From contig JAFADB010000334.1 in NCBI GenBank assembly GCA_023425225.1, positions 1-15,965 on the forward strand: 15,965 nucleotides of DNA, in the 5' to 3' direction. The first letter of the stretch is position 1, and each line of letters starts with the position of its first letter. The position numbers were made by a program, and so were the translations under genes. Below are positions 6,449-14,394 of the stretch, in pieces. Source of the stretch: Pseudomonadota bacterium. Lineage in GTDB: Bacteria > Pseudomonadota > Gammaproteobacteria > Xanthomonadales > Xanthomonadaceae. The notes below the pieces were generated by a model. The model was given only the letters and a program-made list of their open reading frames with translations. It was not told the origin of the DNA and searched no databases.

Positions 6449-7780
6449 ATGCCCGAACACATCCGCTCAGCCTGGCTCCGTACGCTCGGCGCCGTCGTGC
6501 TGGCGCTGCTGGGCGCCACCGTGGCCGGCGCGCTGGTCGGACATGCCTGGGCGGGACTGGCGCTGGCGGCCCTGGCGGCGCTGGCCTGGCACTACTGGCG
6601 GCTGCGCCGCGTGCTGCGCCGGCTGACCGCGCGCCAGCGCTGGGAGCCGCCGCGCGGCGAGGGCGTGTGGAACGAACTTGACCGGCTGCTGTTCCGCAGC
6701 CAGCACGAGATGCGCGGACGCAAGCGGCGCCTGCTGGACATGCTGCGCACCTACCGCGCCGCCGCCGCGGCGCTGCCCGACGCGGTGGTGGTGGTGGACC
6801 GCAACAGCCAGCGCGTGCAGTGGTTCAACGAGGCGGCGACCACGCTGCTGGGCCTGCACCATCCGCGCGACCTCGACGCCCCGGTGGTCGAGCGCCTGCA
6901 GCCGCTGCCGCTGGCGCAGTGGCTGGCCACCGGCCGCAATGCCGAGCCGATGCTCGACGCCCCCTCGCCGGCGGACCCGCAGCTGCGCCTGAACCTGCGG
7001 CTGATCCCGTATTCGGAGGACTACTGGCTGCTGGTGGCGCGCGATGTCAGCAAGCTGCTGCGGCTGGAGCAGGTGCGGCAGGATTTCGTGGCCAACGTCT
7101 CGCACGAGCTGCGCACGCCGCTGACGGTGGTGCACGGCTACCTGGACATGCTCGACCCCGAGGACCTGCCCGAATACGCGCCGATGCTGGCGGAGATGCG
7201 CAACCAGTCCCAGCGCATGACCCAGCTGGTGGAGGACCTGCTCACGCTCTCGCGCCTGGAATCGCAGGAGGAGACCCACGAGGAGCCGGTGCCGATGCGG
7301 CCGATGCTGTCCACGCTGCGGCGCGAGGCCGAGGCTCACAGCCACGGGCGCCACACCATCGAGGTGGTCGACGAGGCCGGCTGCGACCTGCTGGGCTCGG
7401 GCAAGGAGCTGCACAGCGCCTTCTCCAACCTGGTCACCAATGCGGTGCGCTACACCCCGGCGGGCGGCACGGTGAGCGTGCGCTTCGCCCGCGAGGGCGA
7501 CGGCGCGGTGCTGGAGGTGCGCGACACCGGCTACGGCATCCCCGCCAACCACCTGCCGCGCCTGACCGAGCGCTTCTACCGCGTTTCCAGCAGCCGCTCG
7601 CGCGAGAGCGGCGGCACCGGGCTGGGGCTGTCGATCGTCAAGCACGTGCTGGGCCGCCATCAGGCGCGGCTGCAGATCGAAAGCGAGGTCGGCCGCGGCA
7701 GCTGCTTCTCCTGCCATTTCGGCCCCGCCCGGGTACTGGCCCGACACGATATCGACATCGCATCGCCACAGGCATCGTGA
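6449..7780 (+). CDS. phoR: Phosphate regulon sensor histidine kinase PhoR
   Basis: A 443-residue membrane histidine kinase, partner of PhoB. Two closely spaced transmembrane segments (about 10-31 and 34-50) leave almost no periplasmic loop, as is normal for PhoR, which senses phosphate through the Pst/PhoU machinery. A basic linker is followed by a PAS domain (about 105-200, LPDAVVVVDRNSQRVQWFNE). The HisKA box FVANVSHELRTPL has phospho-acceptor H219, followed by N-box NLVTNAVRYTP, G1 DTGYGIP and G2 GGTGLGLSIVKH. ATG 6449 is chosen because MPEHIRSAWLRTL runs directly into TM1; a TTG at 6413 would add a Pro-rich 12-residue extension. Neither start has a clear ribosome binding site, suggesting coupling to phoB. 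Confidence 0.95.
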   Translation: MPEHIRSAWLRTLGAVVLALLGATVAGALVGHAWAGLALAALAALAWHYWRLRRVLRRLTARQRWEPPRGEGVWNELDRLLFRSQHEMRGRKRRLLDMLRTYRAAAAALPDAVVVVDRNSQRVQWFNEAATTLLGLHHPRDLDAPVVERLQPLPLAQWLATGRNAEPMLDAPSPADPQLRLNLRLIPYSEDYWLLVARDVSKLLRLEQVRQDFVANVSHELRTPLTVVHGYLDMLDPEDLPEYAPMLAEMRNQSQRMTQLVEDLLTLSRLESQEETHEEPVPMRPMLSTLRREAEAHSHGRHTIEVVDEAGCDLLGSGKELHSAFSNLVTNAVRYTPAGGTVSVRFAREGDGAVLEVRDTGYGIPANHLPRLTERFYRVSSSRSRESGGTGLGLSIVKHVLGRHQARLQIESEVGRGSCFSCHFGPARVLARHDIDIASPQAS

Positions 7781-7843
7781 TATGGATGGCCGCGACCACC
7801 GGCCACGGCGCCGCCCACCGTCCACAAGCAACCGAAGTCGTCC

Positions 7844-9937
7844 ATGACCCCCGCCCACCCCGCCCCGTCCAAGTCCGCACAGAGCCCGTCCGATCCGCTG
7901 CGCGATCCGGCGCTGTACCTCAACCGCGAGCTGTCGCAGCTGGACTTCAACTTCCGCGTGCTGGCGCAGGCGATGGACGAGGACGTGCCGCTGCTGGAGC
8001 GGGTGCGCTTCCTGTGCATTTCCTGTACCAACCTGGACGAGTTCTTCGAGATCCGCGCCGCCACCGTGCGCCACGCGCAGGACTTCGGCCTGCCGCCGGC
8101 ACCGGACGGGATGAGCCCGCAGGCGATCCTGGACGCCATCCACGACCGTGCCGCCGACCTGGTGGAGCAGCAGTACCACTGCTGGAACCACGTGCTGCGC
8201 CCGGCGCTGAAGGACGCCGGCATCGGTGTGCTGGGACGCAACTCCTGGAACGCGCGGCAGAAGCGCTGGCTGCGTGCCTATTTCCGCAACGAGATCATGC
8301 CGGTGCTGTCGCCGCTGGGGCTGGACCCGGCGCACCCGTTCCCGAAGATCCTCAACAAGTCGCTCAACATCGTCGTGGTGCTGGAAGGCACCGACGCCTT
8401 CGGCCGCAGCGGCCACCTGGCGATCGTGCGCGCGCCGCGCTCGCTGCCGCGCATCATCCGCCTGCCCAAGAGCCTGTCCGACGACGGCCAGGACTTCGTG
8501 TTCCTGTCCTCGGTGCTGTCCTACTTCGTCGGCGAGCTGTTCCCGGGCATGGAGGTCAAGGGTGCCTACCAGTTCCGCGTCACCCGCAACTCCGAGCTGG
8601 TGGTGGACGAGGACGAGGTGGAGAACCTGGCGCTGGCGCTGCGCGACGAACTGGTGGACCGCGGCTACCGGCCGGCGGTGCGGCTGGAGATCGCCGAGGA
8701 CTGCCCCAAGCCGATCATCCGCACTTTGCTGCACAACTTCGAGCTGCCGGAGAACGCGGTCTACCGCATCGACGGGCCGGTCAACCTCAACCGCGTGGTG
8801 CAGATCTACGACCTGGTGCCGCGCCCGGAGTTGAAGTACCCGCCGTTCATCCCGCGCACGCTGCACGACACCGACAGCATCTTCGGCATCGTCGCCCACG
8901 GCGACGTGCTGCTGCACCACCCGTTCGATGCGTTCACCGCGGTGCTGGACCTGATCCGCCAGGCGGCCGTGGACCCGCAGGTGCTGGCGATCAAGCAGAC
9001 GCTGTACCGCACCGGCAAGGACTCGGCGATCGTCGAGGCGCTGATCCTGGCCGCGCACAACGGCAAGGACGTCACCGTCGTGGTGGAGCTGATGGCACGC
9101 TTCGACGAGGAGGCCAACCTGGGCCTGGCCGACCGCCTGCAGGAGGCCGGGGTGCAGGTGGTGTACGGCGTGGTCGGCTTCAAGACCCACGCCAAGATGC
9201 TGCTGGTGGTGCGCCGCGAGGGCCGCAAGCTGCGCCGCTACGTGCACATGGGCACCGGCAACTACCACAGCGGCACCGCGCGCGCCTATACCGACCTGGG
9301 CCTGATCACCGCCGATGCCGAGATCGGCAACGACGTGCACCTGCTGTTCCAGCAGCTCTCCGGGCTCACTGCCAAGGTCAAGCTCAAGCGCCTGCTGCAG
9401 TCGCCGTTCACCCTGCACGCGGGCATCCTGCAGCGGATCGAGCGCGAGACCCGCCACGCACAGGCCGGCAAGCCGGCGCGCATCATCGCCAAGATGAACG
9501 CGCTCAACGAGCCGCAGGTGATCCGCACGCTGTACGCGGCCTCGCAGGCGGGGGTGCAGATCGACCTGATCGTGCGTGGTGCCTGCACGCTGCGCCCCGG
9601 CGTTCCGGGCGTGTCCGACAACATCCGCGTGCGCTCGGTGATCGGCCGCTTCCTCGAGCACAGCCGCGTGTACTGGTTCGCCAACGACGGCGAGCCGGAG
9701 ACCTATTGCGCCAGCGCCGACTGGCTGGAGCGCAACCTGCTGCGCCGGGTGGAGACCTGCTTCCCGATCCTGGACCCCCGGCTGATCGAGCGCATCGAGC
9801 ACGAGGTGCTGCGCAACTACCTGGACGACAACCTCAACGCCTGGGAACTGCAGGCCGACGGCAGCTACCGGAAGCTGAAACCCGAGCCCGGCCAGGCGCC
9901 GCACTCGGCGCAGCTGGCATTGCTGGAAAAGCTCTGA
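7844..9937 (+). CDS. ppk: Polyphosphate kinase 1
   Basis: A 697-residue PPK1 that reversibly polymerises the ATP gamma-phosphate into polyphosphate. The N domain starts near LYLNRELSQLDFNFRVL, the head domain spans about 125-330, and the two phospholipase-D-like C domains follow. The autophosphorylated histidine is H449 in VVGFKTHAKMLLVVRR and the second essential histidine is H468 in RYVHMGTGNYH. The 19-residue spacing between them matches E. coli H435/H454. Full length; ATG 7844 lies 63 bp after phoR. Being in line with phoBR places polyphosphate synthesis under likely phosphate-starvation control. A Ser/Pro-rich 18-residue N-terminal tail precedes the conserved region. Confidence 0.97.
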   Translation: MTPAHPAPSKSAQSPSDPLRDPALYLNRELSQLDFNFRVLAQAMDEDVPLLERVRFLCISCTNLDEFFEIRAATVRHAQDFGLPPAPDGMSPQAILDAIHDRAADLVEQQYHCWNHVLRPALKDAGIGVLGRNSWNARQKRWLRAYFRNEIMPVLSPLGLDPAHPFPKILNKSLNIVVVLEGTDAFGRSGHLAIVRAPRSLPRIIRLPKSLSDDGQDFVFLSSVLSYFVGELFPGMEVKGAYQFRVTRNSELVVDEDEVENLALALRDELVDRGYRPAVRLEIAEDCPKPIIRTLLHNFELPENAVYRIDGPVNLNRVVQIYDLVPRPELKYPPFIPRTLHDTDSIFGIVAHGDVLLHHPFDAFTAVLDLIRQAAVDPQVLAIKQTLYRTGKDSAIVEALILAAHNGKDVTVVVELMARFDEEANLGLADRLQEAGVQVVYGVVGFKTHAKMLLVVRREGRKLRRYVHMGTGNYHSGTARAYTDLGLITADAEIGNDVHLLFQQLSGLTAKVKLKRLLQSPFTLHAGILQRIERETRHAQAGKPARIIAKMNALNEPQVIRTLYAASQAGVQIDLIVRGACTLRPGVPGVSDNIRVRSVIGRFLEHSRVYWFANDGEPETYCASADWLERNLLRRVETCFPILDPRLIERIEHEVLRNYLDDNLNAWELQADGSYRKLKPEPGQAPHSAQLALLEKL

Positions 9938-9960
9938 CGCGGACAGGGCCGGGCATCGGC

Positions 9961-9966
9961 TACCAT
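9961..9966 (+). promoter_or_regulatory. Candidate -10 element for a leaderless ppx transcript
   Basis: TACCAT lies six bases before the ppx ATG at 9973, so a transcript started from it would begin at or next to the start codon. No good -35 is visible 17 bp upstream and no ribosome binding site is seen. The same spacing occurs before lpxH. Confidence 0.35.
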
Positions 9967-9972
9967 TCCCGC

Positions 9973-11499
9973 ATGCCCTCTTCCTCACTGACCACGCCCA
10001 CGCTGCAGGATGGCGACCTGCTGGCCGCCATCGACCTGGGCTCCAACAGCTTCCACATGGTCATCGCCCGCTACCTGCTCGGCCAGCTGCGGGTAGTGGA
10101 CCGCCTGCGCGAGACCGTGCGCATGGCCGATGGACTGGACGGCAAGGGTGGCCTGTCGGCCGAGGCGCGCCAGCGCGCGCTCGAATGCCTGGCGCGCTTC
10201 GGCCAGCGCATCCGCGAAGTGCCTTCGCTGCGCATCCGCGCGCTGGCCACCAACACCGTGCGCCAGCTGCGCTCGCCGCAGGCGTTCCTGATGCCGGCCG
10301 AGACCGCGCTCGGCCACGCCATCGAGGTGGTCAGCGGCCGCGAGGAGGCGCGCCTGATCTACTTGGGCGTGGCCCACGCGCAGCCGCCCAAGCCTGACCA
10401 GCGGCGGCTGGTGATCGACATCGGCGGCGGCTCGACCGAGTTCATCATCGGCCGCGGCTTCCAGACCCTGGAGCGCGAGAGCCTGCAGGCCGGCTGCATC
10501 GCCAGCACGCGACGCTTCTTCCCCGGCGGCAAGCTGACCAAGAAACGCTGGCGCGAGGCGCTGACCGAGATCGGCAGCGAGTTCCAGCAGTTCGCCACCC
10601 AGTACCGCGACATCGGCTGGCACGAGGCGATCGGCTCGTCGGGCACGCACAAGGCCATCGGCGAGATCTGCGCGGCGATGAAGCTGACCAAGGGCGCGAT
10701 CACCGCCGAGGCGCTGCCGCTGCTGCGCGACGAACTGCTCAAGGCCAAGCGCATCGAGGACATCCAGCTGCCCGGGCTTTCCAGCGAGCGCCGGCCGATC
10801 ATCGCCGGTGGCGTGCTGGTGCTGGAGGCGGCGTTCCGCGCGCTCAAGCTGGAAAAACTGGCCGTCAGCAAGGCGGCCATGCGCGAGGGCATCCTCTACG
10901 ACATGCTCGGCCGCGCCGGCGACAACGACCCGCGCGATGCCTCGGTGGACGCGCTGATCCAGCGCTACGGCGTGGACGAGAACCAGGCCGACCGGGTGCA
11001 GGCCACCGCGCTGCGCCTGTTCGAGCAGGTCGCCACGGCCTGGTCGCTGGACGAGGACGACGCGCGCATGCTCGGCTGGGCCGCGCGACTGCAGGAACTG
11101 GGTCTGGCCATCGCCCACAGCGGCTACCACGTGCACGGCGCCTACATCCTGCAGTACTCGGACATCGCCGGCTTCTCGCGCCAGGAGCAGTTGCTGCTGG
11201 CCACGCTGGTGCGCGTGCATCGCCGCAGCGTGCCCAAGGGCGCCTTCGACGGCCTGCCCGAACGGCTGGTGCCGGGCGCGCGGCGGATGGCCGCCCTGCT
11301 GCGGCTGGCGGCACTGCTGCACCGCGCCCACGAATCGGACCCGATCCCGACCCTGGAACTGACCGCCGAGGGCAACGACCTGTCGCTGATCGTCTCGCAG
11401 GCGTGGATCGAGGCGCGGCCCCTGCTGCGCGCGGACATGCTGGCCGACATGGAAGGCATCGCTGGCCTGGGCATCAACTTCCGCCCGTTCGTGGCCTGA
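9973..11499 (+). CDS. ppx: Exopolyphosphatase (Ppx/GppA family)
   Basis: A 508-residue Ppx/GppA phosphatase that releases orthophosphate from polyphosphate ends or hydrolyses pppGpp. The actin-like ATPase fold is marked by the phosphate loop AAIDLGSNSFHMVIAR (18-33), the catalytic-glutamate segment VSGREEARLIY (120-130) and the second loop DIGGGSTE (149-156). The C-terminal half (about 310-508) is the HD-like helical region typical of long PPX enzymes (E. coli PPX is 513 aa). ATG 9973 is 35 bp after ppk. Its position directly behind ppk favours Ppx over GppA, but both activities overlap in the family. A repeat-rich spacer follows, with no T-tract terminator. Confidence 0.94.
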   Translation: MPSSSLTTPTLQDGDLLAAIDLGSNSFHMVIARYLLGQLRVVDRLRETVRMADGLDGKGGLSAEARQRALECLARFGQRIREVPSLRIRALATNTVRQLRSPQAFLMPAETALGHAIEVVSGREEARLIYLGVAHAQPPKPDQRRLVIDIGGGSTEFIIGRGFQTLERESLQAGCIASTRRFFPGGKLTKKRWREALTEIGSEFQQFATQYRDIGWHEAIGSSGTHKAIGEICAAMKLTKGAITAEALPLLRDELLKAKRIEDIQLPGLSSERRPIIAGGVLVLEAAFRALKLEKLAVSKAAMREGILYDMLGRAGDNDPRDASVDALIQRYGVDENQADRVQATALRLFEQVATAWSLDEDDARMLGWAARLQELGLAIAHSGYHVHGAYILQYSDIAGFSRQEQLLLATLVRVHRRSVPKGAFDGLPERLVPGARRMAALLRLAALLHRAHESDPIPTLELTAEGNDLSLIVSQAWIEARPLLRADMLADMEGIAGLGINFRPFVA

Positions 11500-11507
11500 G
11501 CCGGGCC

Positions 11508-11532
11508 GCTGTAGCGGCGTAAGCGGCGATGG
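11508..11532 (+). repeat. REP-like palindromic unit, copy 1
   Basis: The unit GTAGCGGCGTAAGCGGCGAT just after the ppx stop resembles the reverse complement of the segment at 11733-11762 (GGAGCGGCGTGAGCCGCGAT). The two copies are inverted and bracket the larger palindrome at 11586-11669. Units of the GGAGCGGC-GTGAGCCGCGA type are frequent in Xanthomonadaceae intergenic DNA; this copy is degenerate. Confidence 0.5.
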
Positions 11533-11585
11533 CGTTTCCCTAGTGCGCGAAAAGCGCCAACTGACGGCTTCCGTATCGAACCGAC

Positions 11586-11669
11586 CGTCGTTCCCGCGAA
11601 AGCGGGGACCCAGTGCCTTGCCGTGGCGCAAACCCAAGTCGCTGGGTCCCCGCTTTCGCGGGGACGACG
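11586..11669. repeat. Inverted REP pair (BIME/REPIN-like element)
   Basis: Two 28-bp arms (11586-11613 and 11642-11669) are inverted copies differing at one position and are separated by 28 bp. Each arm has its own small palindrome, CCCGCGAAAGCGGG. This double-hairpin architecture is that of REP doublets mobilised in trans by RAYT (Y1-type) transposases. No such transposase is in the window. It lies between ppx and the glycosyltransferase, and its transcript would form a long stem that could stabilise or end the upstream mRNA. Confidence 0.8.
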
Positions 11670-11732
11670 ACTGGAAGGCGGTGGAAGAAATGCGCAAGGG
11701 CTGACACTCGACACCGAACCCGCGTCTGCTGG

Positions 11733-11762
11733 CCCCATCGCGGCTCACGCCGCTCCCGCACG
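11733..11762 (-). repeat. REP-like palindromic unit, copy 2
   Basis: On the minus strand this reads GGAGCGGCGTGAGCCGCGAT with an internal palindrome GCGGC/GCCGC. It is the better-preserved partner of the unit at 11508-11532, in the opposite orientation. It lies about 100 bp upstream of the glycosyltransferase gene. Confidence 0.55.
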
Positions 11763-11789
11763 ATGCGTGCCGGCCTTCGCCACGCTTGT

Positions 11790-11807
11790 CTGTCATCGCA
11801 GGGACTT
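11790..11807 (+). promoter_or_regulatory. Possible PhoB half-site upstream of the glycosyltransferase
   Basis: CTGTCAT (11790-11796) is a perfect Pho half-site and is followed by the same CGCA spacer seen in the phoB Pho box. The second half (GGGACTT, 11801-11807) matches only three of seven positions. It lies 60 bp before the glycosyltransferase ATG. One good half-site can arise by chance, so this is weak evidence for PhoB control. Confidence 0.25.
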
Positions 11808-11866
11808 CAAACCGAAACGTCGCTGCCACCGGGCGCCGCCATCCTGCCGCAAACCGGAGAAGCGTC

Positions 11867-13009
11867 ATGCGCTACGCGATCGTCAGCGAAACCTACCCGC
11901 CCGAGGTCAACGGGGTCGCCCTGACCGTGCAGGGCCTGGAGCAGGGCCTGCGCGCACGCGGCCACACCGTGGAGCTGATACGCCCGCGCCAGGATTCGGA
12001 CCACGGCCACGTGCCCGTCGACGCCATGCTGGTGCGCGGCGCCGCCCTGCCCCGTTATCCCGGACTGAAATTCGGGCTGCCGGCCACCCAGCGCCTGACC
12101 CGCCATTGGCAACAGACACCGCCGGATGCGATCTACGTGGCCACGGAAGGCCCCCTGGGATGGTCGGCGGTGCGCGCCGCCAGGCGCCTGGGCATTGCGG
12201 TGGCCAGCGGCCTGCATACCCGCTTCGACGAGTACCTGGCCGATTACGGTGCGGCCTGGTTGCAGGGCGCCGCGCTGCGCTGGATGCGCCGCTTCCACAA
12301 CCAGGCCGACGCCACGCTGGTGCCGACCCGGGAACTGCAGCAACTGCTGACCGAACATGGCTTCCGCCGGGTCACCCTGCTCGAACGGGCGGTGGATAGC
12401 CTGCAGTTCGACCCACGGCGGCGCGACGACGCGCTGCGCGAGGAGTGGGGCATCGGCGAGGACGGCTTTGCCGCCATCCACGTCGGCCGCATCGCGGTGG
12501 AGAAGAACCTGCCGCTGGCGGTGCACGCGTTCCGCCGCCTGCAGCAGGTGCGTCCCAAGGCGCGCTTCGTCTGGGTGGGCGACGGCCCGCAGCGCGAACG
12601 CCTGGCGCGGGAGAATCCGGACTTCATCTTCTGCGGCATCCAGCGCGGCGAGGCCTTGGCGCGGCACTTCGCCAGCGCCGACCTGTTCCTGTTCCCCAGC
12701 CGCAGCGAGACCTTCGGCAACGTCACCCTGGAGGCGATGGCCAGCGGCGTGGCCACGGTCGCCTTCGACTACGGCGCCGCCCACGAGTACCTGCGCGACG
12801 GCATCAACGGGGCGGCCGTCACCGACGAGCTGGCCTTCATCGCCTCGGCGGTGCAGCTGGCCACCGACGATCCGCTGCGGCAGGCGATGGGCCGCGCGGC
12901 CGCCACCGCGATGAAGCAGCTGCAACCGGAGCGCGTCGTGGAAGCCTTCGACCATCTGCTGGCGGGAATCGCGCATACGGAGGCCGTCCATGCCGTCGAT
13001 GCCGCTTGA
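11867..13009 (+). CDS. GT4-like glycosyltransferase (GT-B fold)
   Basis: A 380-residue retaining GT-B enzyme similar to the MgtA/PimB/SqdX-like group. The N-terminal acceptor domain begins MRYAIVSETYPPEVNGVALTV, with the loop motif LHTRFDEYLADYG (116-128). The C-terminal donor domain has the phosphate-binding pair R208/K213 (VGRIAVEKN) and an EX7E motif, E281 to E289 (SETFGNVTLEAM). No signal peptide or membrane segment; probably peripheral at the inner membrane. ATG 11867 has a GGAGA ribosome binding site at 11856-11860. It overlaps the next gene by 20 bp, so it probably acts with the PAP2 phosphatase. Relatives transfer mannose, glucose or sulfoquinovose to lipid acceptors; donor and acceptor are not readable here. 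Confidence 0.85.
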   Translation: MRYAIVSETYPPEVNGVALTVQGLEQGLRARGHTVELIRPRQDSDHGHVPVDAMLVRGAALPRYPGLKFGLPATQRLTRHWQQTPPDAIYVATEGPLGWSAVRAARRLGIAVASGLHTRFDEYLADYGAAWLQGAALRWMRRFHNQADATLVPTRELQQLLTEHGFRRVTLLERAVDSLQFDPRRRDDALREEWGIGEDGFAAIHVGRIAVEKNLPLAVHAFRRLQQVRPKARFVWVGDGPQRERLARENPDFIFCGIQRGEALARHFASADLFLFPSRSETFGNVTLEAMASGVATVAFDYGAAHEYLRDGINGAAVTDELAFIASAVQLATDDPLRQAMGRAAATAMKQLQPERVVEAFDHLLAGIAHTEAVHAVDAA

Positions 13010-13520
13010 GCTGCTGCGCCACCACGACGCCCGCTGGTGCCGGCGCATCAACCGCTGGTGCCGACGGCAGCGGGTGCGCCGCTTCTTCGCCATCGTCAGC
13101 CGGCTGGGCGATGGCGTGTTCTGGTATGCGCTGATGGCCGCGCTGGTGCTGGCCGATGGCCTAGACGGCCTGCGGGCCAGCGCGCACATGGCCGCCACCG
13201 GCGTGGCGGCGCTGCTGCTGTACAAGGCGCTCAAGCGGTTCACCCGCCGGCCGCGCCCGTTCGCCGCCGACGGGCGCATCCGCGCCTGGGTGGCGCCGCT
13301 GGACGAGTTCAGCTTTCCGTCCGGGCATACGCTGCATGCGGTTTCCTTCACCGTGGTCGCGCTGGCCTACTACCCCTGGCTGGCACCGCTGCTGCTGCCC
13401 TTCGCCACCTGCGTGGCGCTCTCGCGGGTGGTGCTGGGACTGCACTATCCCAGCGACGTGCTGGCCGCCACCGCCATCGGGCTGGCACTGGCCGGCGGCA
13501 CCCTGTGGCTGGTGGCCTGA
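12990..13520 (+). CDS. PAP2-family membrane phosphatase
   Basis: A 176-residue integral membrane phosphatase of the type-2 phosphatidic acid phosphatase superfamily. All three signatures are intact: KxxxxxxRP (K82-R89-P90, KRFTRRPRP), PSGH (110-113) and SRxxxxxHxxxD (S145-R146...H152...D156). About five hydrophobic segments carry them. Substrates in the family include phosphatidate, phosphatidylglycerophosphate, undecaprenyl pyrophosphate and lipid A phosphate. ATG 12990 is chosen over 12999 because GGAGG (12979-12983) is six bases upstream; translation starts inside the glycosyltransferase gene, showing coupling. Together the pair could make an acceptor diacylglycerol or recycle a lipid carrier, which is inference. 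Confidence 0.88.
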   Translation: MPSMPLELLRHHDARWCRRINRWCRRQRVRRFFAIVSRLGDGVFWYALMAALVLADGLDGLRASAHMAATGVAALLLYKALKRFTRRPRPFAADGRIRAWVAPLDEFSFPSGHTLHAVSFTVVALAYYPWLAPLLLPFATCVALSRVVLGLHYPSDVLAATAIGLALAGGTLWLVA

Positions 13521-13590
13521 GTCCCATCCCGCCGATCCCGCCCGGCTGATCCCGCGGCAAGCGGCCCACGGCGCATCGTCCCGGCTCCAC

Positions 13591-13596
13591 TACAAT
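13591..13596 (+). promoter_or_regulatory. Candidate -10 element for a leaderless lpxH transcript
   Basis: TACAAT (five of six matches to TATAAT) lies six bases before the lpxH ATG at 13603, so transcription would start at or beside the ATG. No ribosome binding site is seen in front of the ATG and no clear -35 is visible. The ppx gene has the same TAC-N-AT, six-base arrangement. Confidence 0.5.
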
Positions 13597-13602
13597 GCGG
13601 CG

Positions 13603-14340
13603 ATGACCACGCTCTTCATCTCCGACCTGCACCTGGACCCGTCGCGGCCCGCCATCACCGAGCTGTTCCTGCGCTTCGTGCATGACGAGGCCCGCCAGTC
13701 CGACGCCCTGTACATCCTCGGCGACCTGTTCGAAGCCTGGATCGGCGACGACGTCCCCTCCGACACCGCCGATGCCGTGGCCAAGGCGCTGCACGCGCTG
13801 GCCGAGGGCGGCGTCCCGGTGTACTTCATGCACGGCAACCGCGACTTCCTCGTCGGCCGCGACTACGCCGACCGCGCCGGGTTCCGGCTGCTGCCCGATC
13901 CCTGCATGATCGACCTCTACGGCCACCCCACCCTGCTCACCCACGGCGACCTGCTGTGCACCGACGACACCGCCTACCAGGCGTTCCGCGCGCAGACGCG
14001 CGACCCGGCGTTCCAGGCTCAGTTCCTGGCGCAGCCGATCCCGGCGCGCATCGCGTTCGCGCAGAAGGCCCGCGCCGCCAGTCAGGCCCGCCAGACCGAG
14101 ATGAAGCACGGCGACCGCGCCCAATTCGAGACCATCACCGACGTATCCCCCGCCGAAGTTCAGGCCACCTTCGTCCGCTACGGGGTCGACCGCATGATCC
14201 ACGGCCACACCCATCGTCCCGCCATCCACCACCTGGACGTCGATGGCCGCCCCTGCACCCGCATCGTGCTCGGCGACTGGTACGAACAGGGATCGGTGCT
14301 GCGCGTACAGGGCGAGCAGCTGTATCTCGAGAAGCTCTGA
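13603..14340 (+). CDS. lpxH: UDP-2,3-diacylglucosamine diphosphatase LpxH
   Basis: A 245-residue calcineurin-like metallophosphoesterase that cleaves UDP-2,3-diacylglucosamine to lipid X and UMP in lipid A synthesis, at the cytoplasmic face of the inner membrane. Di-manganese ligands are visible in order: D8 and H10 (ISDLHLD), D41 (LGDLFEAW), N79 (HGNRD), H114 (LTHGD) and the HGHTHRP box (200-206). The insertion rich in Arg/Gln (about 125-170) is the LpxH lid. Length matches E. coli LpxH (240 aa). ATG 13603 gives the family N-terminus MTTLFISDLHLD. It follows the PAP2 gene by 82 bp but may have its own promoter (see the -10 element). Confidence 0.95.
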   Translation: MTTLFISDLHLDPSRPAITELFLRFVHDEARQSDALYILGDLFEAWIGDDVPSDTADAVAKALHALAEGGVPVYFMHGNRDFLVGRDYADRAGFRLLPDPCMIDLYGHPTLLTHGDLLCTDDTAYQAFRAQTRDPAFQAQFLAQPIPARIAFAQKARAASQARQTEMKHGDRAQFETITDVSPAEVQATFVRYGVDRMIHGHTHRPAIHHLDVDGRPCTRIVLGDWYEQGSVLRVQGEQLYLEKL

Positions 14341-14357
14341 GCACCAGCGACCGGAAG

Positions 14358-14376
14358 TCCCGGCCGCCTGCCGGGA
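14358..14376 (+). other. Hairpin after lpxH
   Basis: A perfect 7-bp inverted repeat (TCCCGGC at 14358-14364, GCCGGGA at 14370-14376) with a 5-nt loop sits 17 bp after the lpxH stop. No T-run follows, so it is at best a weak or Rho-assisted end. It also marks the border where the lower-GC accessory stretch begins. Confidence 0.4.
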
Positions 14377-14394
14377 ACGACGCGTGACGGCGAG

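Noticed and set aside
6467..9988. A 1173-codon open frame on the minus strand
   Set aside because: It lies antiparallel to phoR and ppk, which have full catalytic motifs. Its product is dominated by Gln, His, Arg, Val and Ala runs typical of the complement of GC-rich genes.
9985..11868. A 627-codon open frame on the minus strand
   Set aside because: It is the complement of ppx extending into the repeat island, with no recognisable motif.
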